DNA of 50,855 bases from an uncultured bacterium. Its GTDB lineage: Bacteria > Verrucomicrobiota > Kiritimatiellia > RFP12 > UBA1067. Below are positions 8,382 through 16,813 of the stretch, in pieces. Where the stretch lies: positions 1-50,855 of the forward strand of contig CADCOC010000077.1 in assembly GCA_902802945.1 (NCBI GenBank), written 5' to 3'. Both the position numbers and the translations under genes were made by a program. The notes under the pieces are model-generated. The model did no database searches, had not been told where the DNA came from, and saw only the letters and a program-made list of their open reading frames with translations. Numbering within the stretch: the first letter of the stretch is position 1; each line of letters starts with the position of its first letter.

Positions 8382-9033
8382 AGCCGAACCCGACGACTGT
8401 GCGGATGTGCTTCACATCGTGCCCCTTGTCAATCTTGTCCCGGAGACGGCACACGCGCGTCTCGACGAGGTTCGTGTGCGGATCGAAGGAGCAGTCCCAC
8501 ACGCGCTCAAGAATCGTCGTCTTGGAGATCACGCGCCCCTTGTTGCGCAGGAGATACTCGAGAAGCTGGTACTCAAGCGGCTGGAGGCGGATGGATTCCC
8601 CCGCGCGCGTGACCTTGTGCGTCACAAGATCCATCTCGAGGTCGCCAGCGCGCAGGACGGTCTCGGGATCCGCCGAGGCACGGCGCAGCACGGTCTGCAC
8701 GCGCACGATAACCTCGGCGATTGAAAAAGGCTTGGAGACGTAGTCGTCGCCTCCGGCCTCAAGACCCGCAATGCGCGAATCCACGCTGCTGCGGGCGCTT
8801 AACACCACGACGGGCAACTTGCTGCCGGAGGCGCGCAGACGGCGGATGAGCTCCAGCCCGTCCATCTTCGGCAACATGATGTCCACGATCGCGGCGTCGA
8901 AGGGACCATGCTGCGCCTGCAGGAGACCGTCTTCGCCGTCGGCCGCGCGCGTGGTGCGGAAGCCCGCCTCCCGGAAGCCCCGGGCGACGAACTCCGCGAT
9001 TTTCGCGTCGTCTTCGACGATGAGCACATGCAT
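8368..9033 (-). CDS. OmpR/PhoB-family response regulator
   Basis: This 221-residue regulator has a receiver domain with acidic residues EDD (7-9), phosphoacceptor Asp51 in DAAIVDIMLPKMDG, and the conserved T/S and K region (VLSAR, YVSKPF). The C-terminal winged-helix DNA-binding domain contains QPLEYQLLEYLL, NTLVETRVCRLRDK-like and VVGFGYVL motifs. I place the start at the ATG of MHVLIVEDDA because the receiver fold begins there; the frame open further upstream is unrelated sequence. It lies 20 bases after the exported-protein gene and overlaps the kinase gene. Targets cannot be deduced from the window. Confidence 0.93.
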   Translation of the reverse strand: MHVLIVEDDAKIAEFVARGFREAGFRTTRAADGEDGLLQAQHGPFDAAIVDIMLPKMDGLELIRRLRASGSKLPVVVLSARSSVDSRIAGLEAGGDDYVSKPFSIAEVIVRVQTVLRRASADPETVLRAGDLEMDLVTHKVTRAGESIRLQPLEYQLLEYLLRNKGRVISKTTILERVWDCSFDPHTNLVETRVCRLRDKIDKGHDVKHIRTVVGFGYVLE

Positions 9034-9053
9034 GGCGCAGCGGTCCCCTCTGA

Positions 9054-9908
9054 TCAGAACGCGTTGATGGCGTCCTGGATGCGCTTGTCGCGATTCTTCT
9101 CCGCGGCCTTGCGCGCCTCTTCGTCGATGGCGCGGCGTTCCTTGTCCGCAAGGCGCGTCACGTCGGAGTCCCAGGCGGTGATCACGGCCTCGTAGTCCTC
9201 GCTTGCGCCCGCGAGGCAGGCGGTGATGCTGCGGCCCGGCGCCACGTCGAGGCGGTAGTAGGGATGCGTCCAGCTGAGGCTGCGCGCCCACGTGCGGTAG
9301 CGCTTCTGCAGCGCCACGATCAGCTCGTGGCGGCGCCAGTTGCCGTCCGCCGGCTCAATGGCCTTCTTCGCGCACGCGCACACCATGGCGACCTTGTGGG
9401 TCTTGGGCGTGAGGTACACGAAGTAGTCGTCGAACCCGGCAAGGGGCTTGGCGGGCTTGAACTTCGCGCGCACGAGCGAGGGCTCGTCCGGATCGCGTAC
9501 GATGTCCTTCTTTCCGGCCTTGTACACGTCGCCGAACTTCAGTCCGAGGAACGTATCCGTGTTCACGGGCTCCGCCTTCGCGCTCGGTGCGGCCACGACG
9601 CCAGCCGTCGAGCAGTCGCCCACGGGATAGCTCTGCAGGCTCTCGCTCGTGCTGGTCGCGATGACGTTGCCGTCTGCGTCCGTGGTGGTGGTCGTCTCGC
9701 GGCGGCGCTCGGTGACCATGTTGTTGTTCGTCGTCACGGACGTCTCCACCTGCGTGCGCGTGGCGGGTTCCTTCGCCTTCTCGACGGCAGCCGTCTCCTT
9801 CGCCTTGTCGGCGGCGTCCGACTGCTTCTCCTTTGCGATGAGGCAGGTACCCACAAGCGCCACCAGTCCGGCGGCGAGTCCGAATGTAAGCATGTTGCGG
9901 TTTTTCAT
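9054..9908 (-). CDS. exported protein of unknown function, first gene of a two-component operon
   Basis: This 284-residue protein has an N-terminal signal or anchor (MLTFGLAAGLVALVGTCLIA), a low-complexity Lys/Glu/Ala/Thr linker to about residue 105, a folded region starting FLGLKFGDVYKAGKKD with VYLTPKTHKVAMVCACAK and HELIVALQKRYRTW, and a charged helical tail (EEARKAAEKNRDKR). The Cys in VGTC is not a good lipobox. It is followed at 20 bases by a response regulator and then a kinase without a sensor domain, so it could be an accessory sensor or an output of that system. The FxLGxxFG start and helix layout resemble the exported protein at 32350-33243. I do not recognise a named family. Confidence 0.7.
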   Translation of the reverse strand: MKNRNMLTFGLAAGLVALVGTCLIAKEKQSDAADKAKETAAVEKAKEPATRTQVETSVTTNNNMVTERRRETTTTTDADGNVIATSTSESLQSYPVGDCSTAGVVAAPSAKAEPVNTDTFLGLKFGDVYKAGKKDIVRDPDEPSLVRAKFKPAKPLAGFDDYFVYLTPKTHKVAMVCACAKKAIEPADGNWRRHELIVALQKRYRTWARSLSWTHPYYRLDVAPGRSITACLAGASEDYEAVITAWDSDVTRLADKERRAIDEEARKAAEKNRDKRIQDAINAF

Positions 9909-9954
9909 TGCTTTGCTTCCTTTCTGATTTTTCTGGTTGTTTCAGATGTCAACT

Positions 9955-9983
9955 AGTTTACCAGTTAGGCATTGCCGCAACCT
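9955..9983 (-). promoter_or_regulatory. probable promoter of the two-component operon
   Basis: A TGG-extended -10 TAAACT (9960-9955) lies about 46 bases before the start at 9908. The -35 is weak (AGGTTG at 17 bp, or TTGCGG at 14 bp). Confidence 0.35.
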
Positions 9984-10027
9984 TTCCATGACATTACATT
10001 TTCGTCATCATGGAAATTGGGAAAAAC

Positions 10028-11428
10028 TCACGCTTTCGGGGCGGGGGCCGCAGGCGCGGCGGGCGCCGCCGGGCGCGGAGGGACCTTGAACTCCTCCGGC
10101 TTGAAGCGGTAGACCTCGCCGCGATCCGCGGAGACGTTCGCCGCGAGCACCGCGACCGCGCTCTCGTAGGCGAGCTCGCAGGGACAGTTGAGCGGCGTCC
10201 CGTGGCGGCAGGCCGCGAAGAAGTTCTCGAGGTGCGGCATGTGGGCGGGCTTGTTCATCGTCACGGCGAGGGCGTTGCCGTTCGCCTGCACGGAGATGCG
10301 CGTGTCGACGGCGATGTCCTTCGTGACTTCCTTCTTGATCTTGTCGCCTTCGTTCGGGAGGATCCACCCCTTGTCGATGAACTTCTGCCATTCGGCGTCG
10401 GAAAGACCGCCCTCGCGCAGTTCACGCTGCACTGTGTTTCCGCGCGCGGAAATCTCGGCAATCGTAAGCGAGGCGTTCATGCCCATGAACTGCTCGTAGA
10501 AGCCGCCGCGGGAGTTGGAGGAGATCACCTGGTAGATGGCCTCGTTCTTCGTGCCGTCCGGCATCTTGAACTCGTAGATGCAATACATGCGGTCATAGGC
10601 CATGCGCGGCGGGTTGAACGCGTCCTTTCCGCCTACGGCGCGTACGCTCGACGGCGGCACGCCCCACGCCCAGATGAAGAGGTCGATCTGATGCGAGCCG
10701 AGGTCCACCATCGACCCGCCGCCGTACTTGTAAAACCAGCGCCAGTTGAGGTACTGCTCCGCGTTCTCGTAGCCGTACTTCGTGAGGATCTCCTGCTTCG
10801 GCGGCTTCTTGTAGGTGAAGAAGGGGGCGAGCGTGCGGTTCCACTGCGCGTAGGCGGTCGTCACGCGGCCGAGCATGTTGGGGACGATGTTCTCGAAGCA
10901 GTGGCGGTAGCGCGGGTTGGAGCGGCGTTGGTGGCCGATCTGGAGGAGCTTGCCCGTCTCCTTCTGCACGCGGCACATCTCGGCGGCCTGCTCGAGCTTG
11001 TTCGACATCTCCTTCTCGCAGTACACATGCTTGCCCGCGCGGAGGCAGGCGCACGTGTGTTCGCAGTGCATCCAGTCGGGCGTCGCGATCACGACCGCGT
11101 CGATGTTCTTGTCCTCCTTTTCGAGCATCTCGCGGTAGTCCTCGTACGACTTCACGTCCATACCGTACCCCTTGAAAAACGCCTTCGCCTGCTGGCACTG
11201 GAACTTCCAGATGTCGCACACGGCGCGCACGCGCACGCCGGGGATGCGCACGAGCGACTCGGAGAGGACGCGTGCCTCCTTGCCGAAGCCGATGAGGCCT
11301 ACGTTGATCTGGTCGTCCTTCGGACCGATGGTGGCGTCCTCGGCGTGGAGGATGTTGAAACTCGGCAGGAACGCGGCCGTGGCGGCGGCGCCCTTGACGA
11401 AACTGCGGCGGTTCAAATTGAATTCCAT
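10028..11428 (-). CDS. TAT-exported Gfo/Idh/MocA-family oxidoreductase
   Basis: This 466-residue protein opens with a twin-arginine signal (NRRSFVKGAAATAAFLP) and is probably exported folded with its nucleotide. A Rossmann NAD(P)-binding domain follows (INVGLIGFGKEARVL; AVCDIWKF; DAVVIATPDWMH; HVYCEKEMSN with the family's Glu-Lys), then the alpha/beta substrate domain (GSMVDLGSHQIDLFIW with catalytic-type His). The tail is Ala/Pro-rich (PAAPAAPAPKA). The usual reaction is oxidation or reduction of a sugar or cyclitol hydroxyl; exported members can make 3-keto glycosides. It stands alone, with its promoter at 11459-11487 and AAGGAAA before the ATG. Confidence 0.88.
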   Translation of the reverse strand: MEFNLNRRSFVKGAAATAAFLPSFNILHAEDATIGPKDDQINVGLIGFGKEARVLSESLVRIPGVRVRAVCDIWKFQCQQAKAFFKGYGMDVKSYEDYREMLEKEDKNIDAVVIATPDWMHCEHTCACLRAGKHVYCEKEMSNKLEQAAEMCRVQKETGKLLQIGHQRRSNPRYRHCFENIVPNMLGRVTTAYAQWNRTLAPFFTYKKPPKQEILTKYGYENAEQYLNWRWFYKYGGGSMVDLGSHQIDLFIWAWGVPPSSVRAVGGKDAFNPPRMAYDRMYCIYEFKMPDGTKNEAIYQVISSNSRGGFYEQFMGMNASLTIAEISARGNTVQRELREGGLSDAEWQKFIDKGWILPNEGDKIKKEVTKDIAVDTRISVQANGNALAVTMNKPAHMPHLENFFAACRHGTPLNCPCELAYESAVAVLAANVSADRGEVYRFKPEEFKVPPRPAAPAAPAAPAPKA

Positions 11429-11458
11429 CTGTGTTTCCTTACGGGTTCAAGTTGCTTT

Positions 11459-11487
11459 ATTTTACCAAAACCGCGCCGCGCGCGCAA
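11459..11487 (-). promoter_or_regulatory. promoter of the Gfo/Idh gene
   Basis: -35 TTGCGC (11487-11482), 17-bp spacer ending TTTTGG, -10 TAAAAT (11464-11459). This is one of the clearest examples of the TGR-extended -10 found across the window. Confidence 0.65.
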
Positions 11488-11510
11488 GGACGCGGTCGCA
11501 AAAAGCCATT

Positions 11511-12437
11511 TCACCTCAAGGCGAAAATGCCGCGGAAAGTTCCCTTCAAATACGCCCATGCAATGTCGGGACGATGGTTGCGTAAAGCAACAAGTCCATA
11601 ATAGGCGGCGGATAGAGGGGCAAAAATAAAGGTGACCGAGAGGATTTGCAAGAAGGAAAAGTGCTTTCGGGCGAAGCGAAGGCGGTTACGCGCGAAACAA
11701 TAGGTTCGATACGGTTTTTCAATTCCCAGCTGGCGCAATTCAGGCACGCAACCGGGTTCTAGGAATCCTAGGTGATCTGTGCAGGCTACAGTCGATATGA
11801 TGGCTTCGTAGCCTGCTTCGCGAATCTTCCACCCGAAATCCGATTCCTCAAATATCTGCTCGTATGACTCGTCGAATCCGCCAACCACTTCATATACTGC
11901 CCTTGGAACCATGAAGCCGTTTGGATAGTACGAAGTCGGATAGGTCTGCGGTTCGGGCGGCAATTTCTCCAACGGCAAATTCGGACAGTTGTCCTTTGGC
12001 TGGGACGTCCATCGGTTGAAATCGCTGCCGAGCGACCAAATTAGATTGTTCTTGCCAGGACGCTTGTGAACGGCCATTGGCGCAGCGAACCCGAGTTTCG
12101 GATTCTTCCTAAACTCACCGACAAGCACCGCAAGCGCGTTTGCACCTAGAAGGTTATCGTCGTCGAGAAACAGCAAGAACTCTCCGAGCGCAATTTTTGC
12201 TCCATTGTTTCGCGACACGGCCTGAAACGAATTCTTTTCGTTGCGGATGTATTTTACCCGAGCATCGCCGCCAAAACGCTCTTCAATCCGTGCTTTAGTA
12301 TCGTCTGGCGAACAGTCGTCCACCACGACTACCTCAAGCGTGACATCATTTCCCTGCGCCAATACACTCGCCACGCAGTCACAGACCATCGTAGCGCGGT
12401 TGAAAGTCGGAATTATGACGGATATGTCAATAGCCAT
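11511..12437 (-). CDS. family 2 glycosyltransferase
   Basis: This 308-residue GT-A glycosyltransferase has the nucleotide-sugar motif VSVIIPTFNR-like start (ISVIIPTFNRA), VVVDDCSPDDT, the metal-binding LFLDDDN, and FEESDFGWKIREAGYE carrying the acceptor-side acidic residue. A hydrophobic segment near the C-terminus (ILSVTFIFAPLSAAYYGLVA) suggests membrane association. The ATG overlaps the stop of the LamG gene by one base (TAATG), so the two are translationally coupled. It is the last gene of a four-gene operon. The sugar and acceptor are unknown; a role in surface glycan synthesis or glycosylation of exported proteins is likely. Confidence 0.88.
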   Translation of the reverse strand: MAIDISVIIPTFNRATMVCDCVASVLAQGNDVTLEVVVVDDCSPDDTKARIEERFGGDARVKYIRNEKNSFQAVSRNNGAKIALGEFLLFLDDDNLLGANALAVLVGEFRKNPKLGFAAPMAVHKRPGKNNLIWSLGSDFNRWTSQPKDNCPNLPLEKLPPEPQTYPTSYYPNGFMVPRAVYEVVGGFDESYEQIFEESDFGWKIREAGYEAIISTVACTDHLGFLEPGCVPELRQLGIEKPYRTYCFARNRLRFARKHFSFLQILSVTFIFAPLSAAYYGLVALRNHRPDIAWAYLKGTFRGIFALR

Positions 12438-13555
12438 TACTGGAAATCGGTCTTTGCGTAACCCCAGATCTTGAATTCGTCAATGGAATATCCGACACGC
12501 GCGTACGAGGGCATTTCATCCTCGCGGCTGGGGAACACGAGGAACGAACGGTGGTTGGCAAGCGGCGGACCGTTCCAATTCGCAGCCGACGTCGTCAGGA
12601 CAGTTTTACCGTCAATGAACACGGCTGCAGTTGCCGTGGTGCCATTGCTCAAAACGACGCCGTCGGCATCCCAGACGAGCGCATAGTGATGCCAGCCATA
12701 GAGGTTGTCCTTGATAAAGTCGTAACTCGGGTACTTTGCGAAGGAGGACGACGCCATCACCGGAAGCCCGCCGATGCGGAACGTGAGCCCCGCACCGCCC
12801 GTGCCGTTGTTTGAATTCCAATCCTGGCTGATTTCGTCCCGCGGCTCGTAACAGATGATTTCGAAGAAACGCGGGCACCCGCCTGTCGTGAGACGCGCCA
12901 TTCCTTCGTCGATCTTTCCCCAGAACTCGATCGTGCCCTTGCGTCCAATGGTGCCGGGCGGCAACTTGAACCTGGCGGCGGACGTATAAGGCGGAACGTG
13001 CAGGGCAAGTCCGTCAACGCCCTTCGTAAAATCGCCGGCCATGATAAATCCATGAGGTCCAAGCTTGGGTCTCGACACCTCTTCCCGCGAGTTGAAGGTG
13101 CAGTGATAGACGAGTCCGCCGGAAGAACCGCCCTTGGTGGTAGCAGAGCGGGACGCAAGTGTGAGCGAGCGGAAACTCGCGCGGGGGATCTTGAGGTTAC
13201 CGAGCAGCGAACGCACCGCAAAGACGTCGTTCGAGACGGTCATCGCGAAGTGGTCGCCGTTGGACAGCTCGACCTTCGACTCGCCGTTCGTGCCAGAGAA
13301 GTTGATGGACCGCACAAGGGACGGCGCGAGCGCGAGGTTCTTCTCGAAAAGCGTCGCGCCGGTTATCTTCTTCGTGAGGAAGTCGCCTTTGACGGTCGAG
13401 CCGTCCCTGAGCGACGCTGAGACCGTGACTGCGGGTTTAGCCGCCAACGCCGCACAGCCAGCAACCGCCGCGACCACGCATACAGCCACACGGAACATTT
13501 GCCGTTTGTGACTTGTGAACATTTGTGTCACTTGCGATTTGTGAACAATATCCAT
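12437..13555 (-). CDS. exported LamG-domain protein
   Basis: This 372-residue protein has a signal sequence (FRVAVCVVAAVAGCAALA, with a possible VAGC lipobox), preceded by an unusual 20-residue N-terminal extension containing two further Met codons. GGGAGG stands six bases before the first ATG, so I keep that start, although Met20 gives a more ordinary signal peptide. Residues ~45-140 resemble a small beta domain (VKGDFLTKKITGATLF). Residues ~148-370 are a LamG-like jelly roll (LVYHCTFNSREE; GTIEFWGKIDEG; WHHYALVWDADG; YSIDEFKIWGY). It sits 12 bases after the HAD phosphatase gene and overlaps the GT2 gene. Carbohydrate or surface binding is the probable role. Confidence 0.8.
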   Translation of the reverse strand: MDIVHKSQVTQMFTSHKRQMFRVAVCVVAAVAGCAALAAKPAVTVSASLRDGSTVKGDFLTKKITGATLFEKNLALAPSLVRSINFSGTNGESKVELSNGDHFAMTVSNDVFAVRSLLGNLKIPRASFRSLTLASRSATTKGGSSGGLVYHCTFNSREEVSRPKLGPHGFIMAGDFTKGVDGLALHVPPYTSAARFKLPPGTIGRKGTIEFWGKIDEGMARLTTGGCPRFFEIICYEPRDEISQDWNSNNGTGGAGLTFRIGGLPVMASSSFAKYPSYDFIKDNLYGWHHYALVWDADGVVLSNGTTATAAVFIDGKTVLTTSAANWNGPPLANHRSFLVFPSREDEMPSYARVGYSIDEFKIWGYAKTDFQ

Positions 13556-13567
13556 ATCATACCTCCC

Positions 13568-14563
13568 TTACCGTACGCTCTTGTCGACCTTGTATTCGTC
13601 GAGAAGCTTCTTCTCGCAGTTCGTAGTGACGGTCTGTGCGCCACGCTTGAACGCCGCCACGATGTCGTCCTGGTCCACGCAGATGAAGTGCTCGGTGTAG
13701 CCCGGCACGACCTTGCCGCCGTTGACCATCACGGCCGTGCCCTTCGCGCCGCCGGGCAGGGATGGCTGCTTCGCGACGTAGCGCAGGAACGCGCCGTCCG
13801 TCGAGTAGCTGTTGCCGAACGCGGCCACGGCCACGCCGTGCGGACGCGACAGCACGAGCTCGCGCACCACCTCGATCTTCCCCTCGCCCATCGGGACGGG
13901 GTGGACGACGTCCGTCGTCACGTACCCCGCCGAGAGTCGCACGCGGATGCCGCGCAGCCGCTCGCGCGGGAGCGGCAGCGTAGCGGCGGCGTTCGCCACG
14001 AACAGCTCGGGACTCGCCGAGACGACGTAGTTCTCCACGCCCGCCTTCTCAAGCGCGTGCAGCATCGCGATCGACGATGTGAAGTACCACTTGCGGTACA
14101 CGCGCTCGTACTCGCGCACGCAGAATGCGTCGAGGTCCGCCACGCGCGCCCCCGCATAGATCTGCGCATTGTACGGCCATGCGATCCAGCGTCCGATCTC
14201 GTTCAGGCGCGGGTAGTCCCTCTCGCTGTAGAGCTTCCAGCCGTCCTGGGGACGGTAGACGGAAGAGAAGCCCTCCTCGATCGTGCGCTGGACCAGTCCC
14301 TTGAAGCGCGTCACGCCGTTCTCGACAAGCCCTTCCGACACGTCGCCCTTGATGATCGTGCCGTCGAAGTCCCAGAACGCCATCGGCACGGCCGTCGGAT
14401 CGGCGGCCTTGATCTTCGCGACGTTCTCGAGAATCTGCCTGACGATCGGCTCGGCGTGCCGCTCGGCGGCGGTTGGCAACGGCGGTCGCGGGGCGACCGC
14501 CCTACCAGTTTGGACCGCCGAGCAGACGAGCGCGAGGAGCATGTAGAATGCCGTGATGCGCAT
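13568..14563 (-). CDS. exported HAD-superfamily phosphatase (phosphoserine-phosphatase-like)
   Basis: This 331-residue protein has a signal peptide (MRITAFYMLLALVCSAVQ) and HAD motif I FWDFDGTIIKGD (nucleophile Asp65, acid/base Asp67), motif II in NYVVSASPELFV and a motif III/IV region with FGNSYSTDGAFL. The pattern fits PF12710 haloacid-dehalogenase-like phosphatases. The substrate is unknown and it would act in the periplasm. A 28-bp copy of a dispersed palindrome lies inside the coding sequence just after the signal peptide, encoding GRAVAPRPP, so the repeat has been domesticated as linker sequence. It is 12 bases downstream of the serine hydrolase gene and 12 bases upstream of the LamG gene. 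Confidence 0.85.
   Translation of the reverse strand: MRITAFYMLLALVCSAVQTGRAVAPRPPLPTAAERHAEPIVRQILENVAKIKAADPTAVPMAFWDFDGTIIKGDVSEGLVENGVTRFKGLVQRTIEEGFSSVYRPQDGWKLYSERDYPRLNEIGRWIAWPYNAQIYAGARVADLDAFCVREYERVYRKWYFTSSIAMLHALEKAGVENYVVSASPELFVANAAATLPLPRERLRGIRVRLSAGYVTTDVVHPVPMGEGKIEVVRELVLSRPHGVAVAAFGNSYSTDGAFLRYVAKQPSLPGGAKGTAVMVNGGKVVPGYTEHFICVDQDDIVAAFKRGAQTVTTNCEKKLLDEYKVDKSVR
14479..14506. repeat. dispersed palindrome inside the HAD phosphatase gene
   Basis: The 28 bases are identical to 19064-19091. The core is GGCGGTCGC-GGG-GCGACCGCC, a perfect 9-bp stem. Here it is in frame and codes for a linker after the signal peptide; the other copy is intergenic. Confidence 0.8.
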
Positions 14564-14575
14564 GGTCGGAACGCC

Positions 14576-15784
14576 TTACTTCAAGCGGCCGGTGTAGGCC
14601 TTCTCACCGGCGGTGTCGAGCGTCGCCTTGAAGAACGCGTTGGCCGCCTTTTCGCGGGCGCCGTCCCACGGACGCGGACCGCCCGTCAGTTGCACCGCCC
14701 AGAGCTTGAGCTGCTTCTTGTGCCAGTTGACCATGCAGTTCGTGCCCCACGCGCCGCCGTGGCCGAACCAGGCGTTCTCGTTGTCCGTCTCTGGAGCGGA
14801 GAGTCCGAGCGAGTAGCCACCAAGGCCCTTCGGGCGCGTGCTGACGGCGAGGATCGACTTCACCGTCTCCTCCTTGAGGATGCGCACGCCGTTCTCGCCC
14901 ACGCCGAGGTTCATCAGCATCTTGTAGAACTTGAGCTGGTCGCGCGCCGTGGTCCAGAGGCCCGCGCCGGCGGACGAGAACACGCGGTCGTCGCCGTACG
15001 GACGCTGCATCGACGGGTTGCAGCTCTGCCAGACGGCGGGCTGTCCCTTGCGGCACCCATAGAGATGCACCTGCTTCGCGAGCTGCGCCTCGGTGGGCCA
15101 GAAACCGGAATCCTTCATGCCGAGCGGATCGAGGACGCGCTCCTTGAGGAAGTCCTCCCAGCGCTTGCCCGTGACCTTCTCGACCACGGCCGCGCCGATG
15201 TCGATGCCCACGTTGGAGTACGACTGCTTCGTGCCGGGTTCGAACTTGATCGGCAGCGCGGCGGCCATCACCGCCACGGAGCGGAGCGGCATGCGACGCG
15301 ACCAGCCGCCCATCGTGTGGAAGTTGGGCAGTTCGAACTCAAAGCCGCCGGTGTGGTTCAGCACCATCCGCACGGTGAGCGTGTTCTTCGCCTTCGTGAG
15401 CGTACGCACGCCGTCCTTCTCGGACGTCTTCACCCACAGCGTGCCGAATTCGGGCAGGTATTTCGACACCGGGTCATCGAGGCTGATCTTGCCCTCCTCC
15501 ACGAGAATCGCGATCGTCACGCCGCAGAATCCCTTCGTCTGCGAACACTGCATGTAGACGTCGTCGAGCGTGATCGGACGCTTCTTGCCGACGTCCGCGT
15601 AGCCCACGCACGCGACTTCCTGCTTGCCGTCCTGATAGAACACGCTGATCGCGCCCGGAAGCTGTCCGTTTTCCACGAACGGCTTGAGCGCGTCGGCCGC
15701 GAAGTGCGTGCCGGAATCCACAGGTTCCACCGCAAAGCCGGCAAACGCCAGCGCGGCAATGACGAACAATGATTTCAGTTTCAT
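14576..15784 (-). CDS. exported class C beta-lactamase-like serine hydrolase
   Basis: This 402-residue protein has a signal peptide (MKLKSLFVIAALAFAGFA) and the penicillin-binding fold: SQTK (S81-K84, the SxxK nucleophile pair), YSN (188-190) and GHGG near residue 325 in place of KTG. This set is typical of the PF00144 esterase/D-aminopeptidase/lactamase-like family. Ordinary substrates of such proteins range from peptidoglycan peptides to esters, so resistance should not be assumed. I chose the second in-frame ATG because it begins the signal peptide and has AAGGA at the right distance. It leads the operon with the HAD phosphatase, LamG and GT2 genes, from the promoter at 15904-15932. Confidence 0.85.
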   Translation of the reverse strand: MKLKSLFVIAALAFAGFAVEPVDSGTHFAADALKPFVENGQLPGAISVFYQDGKQEVACVGYADVGKKRPITLDDVYMQCSQTKGFCGVTIAILVEEGKISLDDPVSKYLPEFGTLWVKTSEKDGVRTLTKAKNTLTVRMVLNHTGGFEFELPNFHTMGGWSRRMPLRSVAVMAAALPIKFEPGTKQSYSNVGIDIGAAVVEKVTGKRWEDFLKERVLDPLGMKDSGFWPTEAQLAKQVHLYGCRKGQPAVWQSCNPSMQRPYGDDRVFSSAGAGLWTTARDQLKFYKMLMNLGVGENGVRILKEETVKSILAVSTRPKGLGGYSLGLSAPETDNENAWFGHGGAWGTNCMVNWHKKQLKLWAVQLTGGPRPWDGAREKAANAFFKATLDTAGEKAYTGRLK

Positions 15785-15903
15785 CTTGCTTTTCCTTATA
15801 TGCGATTTAGAACCACTCTTCCGCGCCATTCGCGATCCAAGTCACACGGCTTGACGAAAACTCGCTGAAACAACCCTGCGCGTCTGAAAGGTTCGACGCG
15901 CCT

Positions 15904-15932
15904 ATTATGCCAAATCCGCATGTGACTTGCAA
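15904..15932 (-). promoter_or_regulatory. promoter of the serine hydrolase-HAD-LamG-GT2 operon
   Basis: -35 TTGCAA (15932-15927), 17-bp spacer ending TTTGG, -10 CATAAT (15909-15904). The leader is about 110 bases. A 7-bp stem, GCGCGTC/GACGCGC (15878-15901), lies at its very start. No riboswitch is recognisable. Confidence 0.55.
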
Positions 15933-16024
15933 GCCAGTTTCCTAACTTATTCCAAATCTACAGATTGTGCTCGCTCGCTGATGACATCGTGACGAGCAGA
16001 TCGGCACGGCCTGCATCTTTTTCC

Positions 16025-16750
16025 TCACTTCCGGCCAATCGCGGATAACACCGCCTTCGCGACGAGTCCGCCCTCCATCTTGCGGACATGCGGCTTGTGA
16101 TGGTACGTGTCGCTCCAGTTCGCGTTGCGGTCGAGCGGGTCGAGCGCCGCAAAGAGGTCGTTCGTTTCGATGCCGCCGAGTCGGGCGACGACTTTCGCCC
16201 CCGCCGCGTTCAGCTCGCGCGCCTTCGCCGTCTTCGCCGCGTCCTTGAGCGGCGTGGACGTGCACCACACGATCTTCGCCGAAGGCTGCTTCTCGCGGAT
16301 AAGCCGGAGCGCCGCCTCGAACCGCTTTTCCCAATCCGCCGTCGGCGTGTCAAGCGAGTGAAGGCCGTTGTTGAAGTGAATCACGTCGTACTTCGCCTCG
16401 TCCAGGTAGATTCCGAGGAAGGTCAGATAGTGCGGACTTGTCACGCAGTAGGACGAAATCCAGTAGGTGACGTTGACGCCCTTTGCCTCAAGGAGACGCC
16501 GCGCCTCGCCCTCGTAGCCGTTGACGATCGAGTCGCCCACCAGTAGCACGCGGGGCAGGTTCTTGCGCCCGTCCACGAGATGGTAGGCGTACGACCGCGA
16601 CCATTCCGTGTTCTCGTGTCCGCGCAGGTTCACGGAGACCGGGCAGCCTCCGTCCGGCTTGTCGGCCGCCAGCGCCGGCATCGCGCAAAATACGGACATT
16701 CCTACCGCAACGCACGCGGCGTATCGATTAATCGTCTTTCTCACTTGCAT
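16025..16750 (-). CDS. exported SGNH/GDSL-family hydrolase
   Basis: This 241-residue protein has a signal peptide (ending MPALA) and a SGNH hydrolase body: LLVGDSIVNGYEG with nucleophile Ser74, IHFNNGLHSLD in place of the usual GxND block, and SDTYHHKP carrying the Asp-His pair. Such enzymes deacetylate or de-esterify carbohydrates or lipids. AAGGAG stands seven bases before the ATG. The promoter at 16794-16799 overlaps the upstream gene's end region, and the gene stands alone. Confidence 0.85.
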   Translation of the reverse strand: MQVRKTINRYAACVAVGMSVFCAMPALAADKPDGGCPVSVNLRGHENTEWSRSYAYHLVDGRKNLPRVLLVGDSIVNGYEGEARRLLEAKGVNVTYWISSYCVTSPHYLTFLGIYLDEAKYDVIHFNNGLHSLDTPTADWEKRFEAALRLIREKQPSAKIVWCTSTPLKDAAKTAKARELNAAGAKVVARLGGIETNDLFAALDPLDRNANWSDTYHHKPHVRKMEGGLVAKAVLSAIGRK

Positions 16751-16793
16751 TGATAGACTCCTTCTTATTTTTTGAACAGAAAGAGTATATCAA

Positions 16794-16799
16794 AGTCCC
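16794..16799 (-). promoter_or_regulatory. extended -10 promoter of the SGNH hydrolase gene
   Basis: TTTGATATACT: TGA extension plus -10 TATACT, about 44 bases before the start at 16750. No convincing -35 at 16-18 bp. Confidence 0.45.
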
Positions 16800-16813
16800 G
16801 CTTGGGAGGCGAG

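Noticed and set aside
9034..9291. N-terminal extension of the response regulator frame
   Set aside because: Overlaps the exported-protein gene in another frame and is unrelated to receiver domains; the receiver starts at MHVLIVEDD.
14576..15784. Antibiotic-resistance beta-lactamase
   Set aside because: SxxK and YxN are present but the third motif is HGG-type and the family is broad; resistance cannot be supported.
15785..16024. Riboswitch in the long leader of the serine hydrolase operon
   Set aside because: Only a short stem is visible and no conserved riboswitch core can be recognised.
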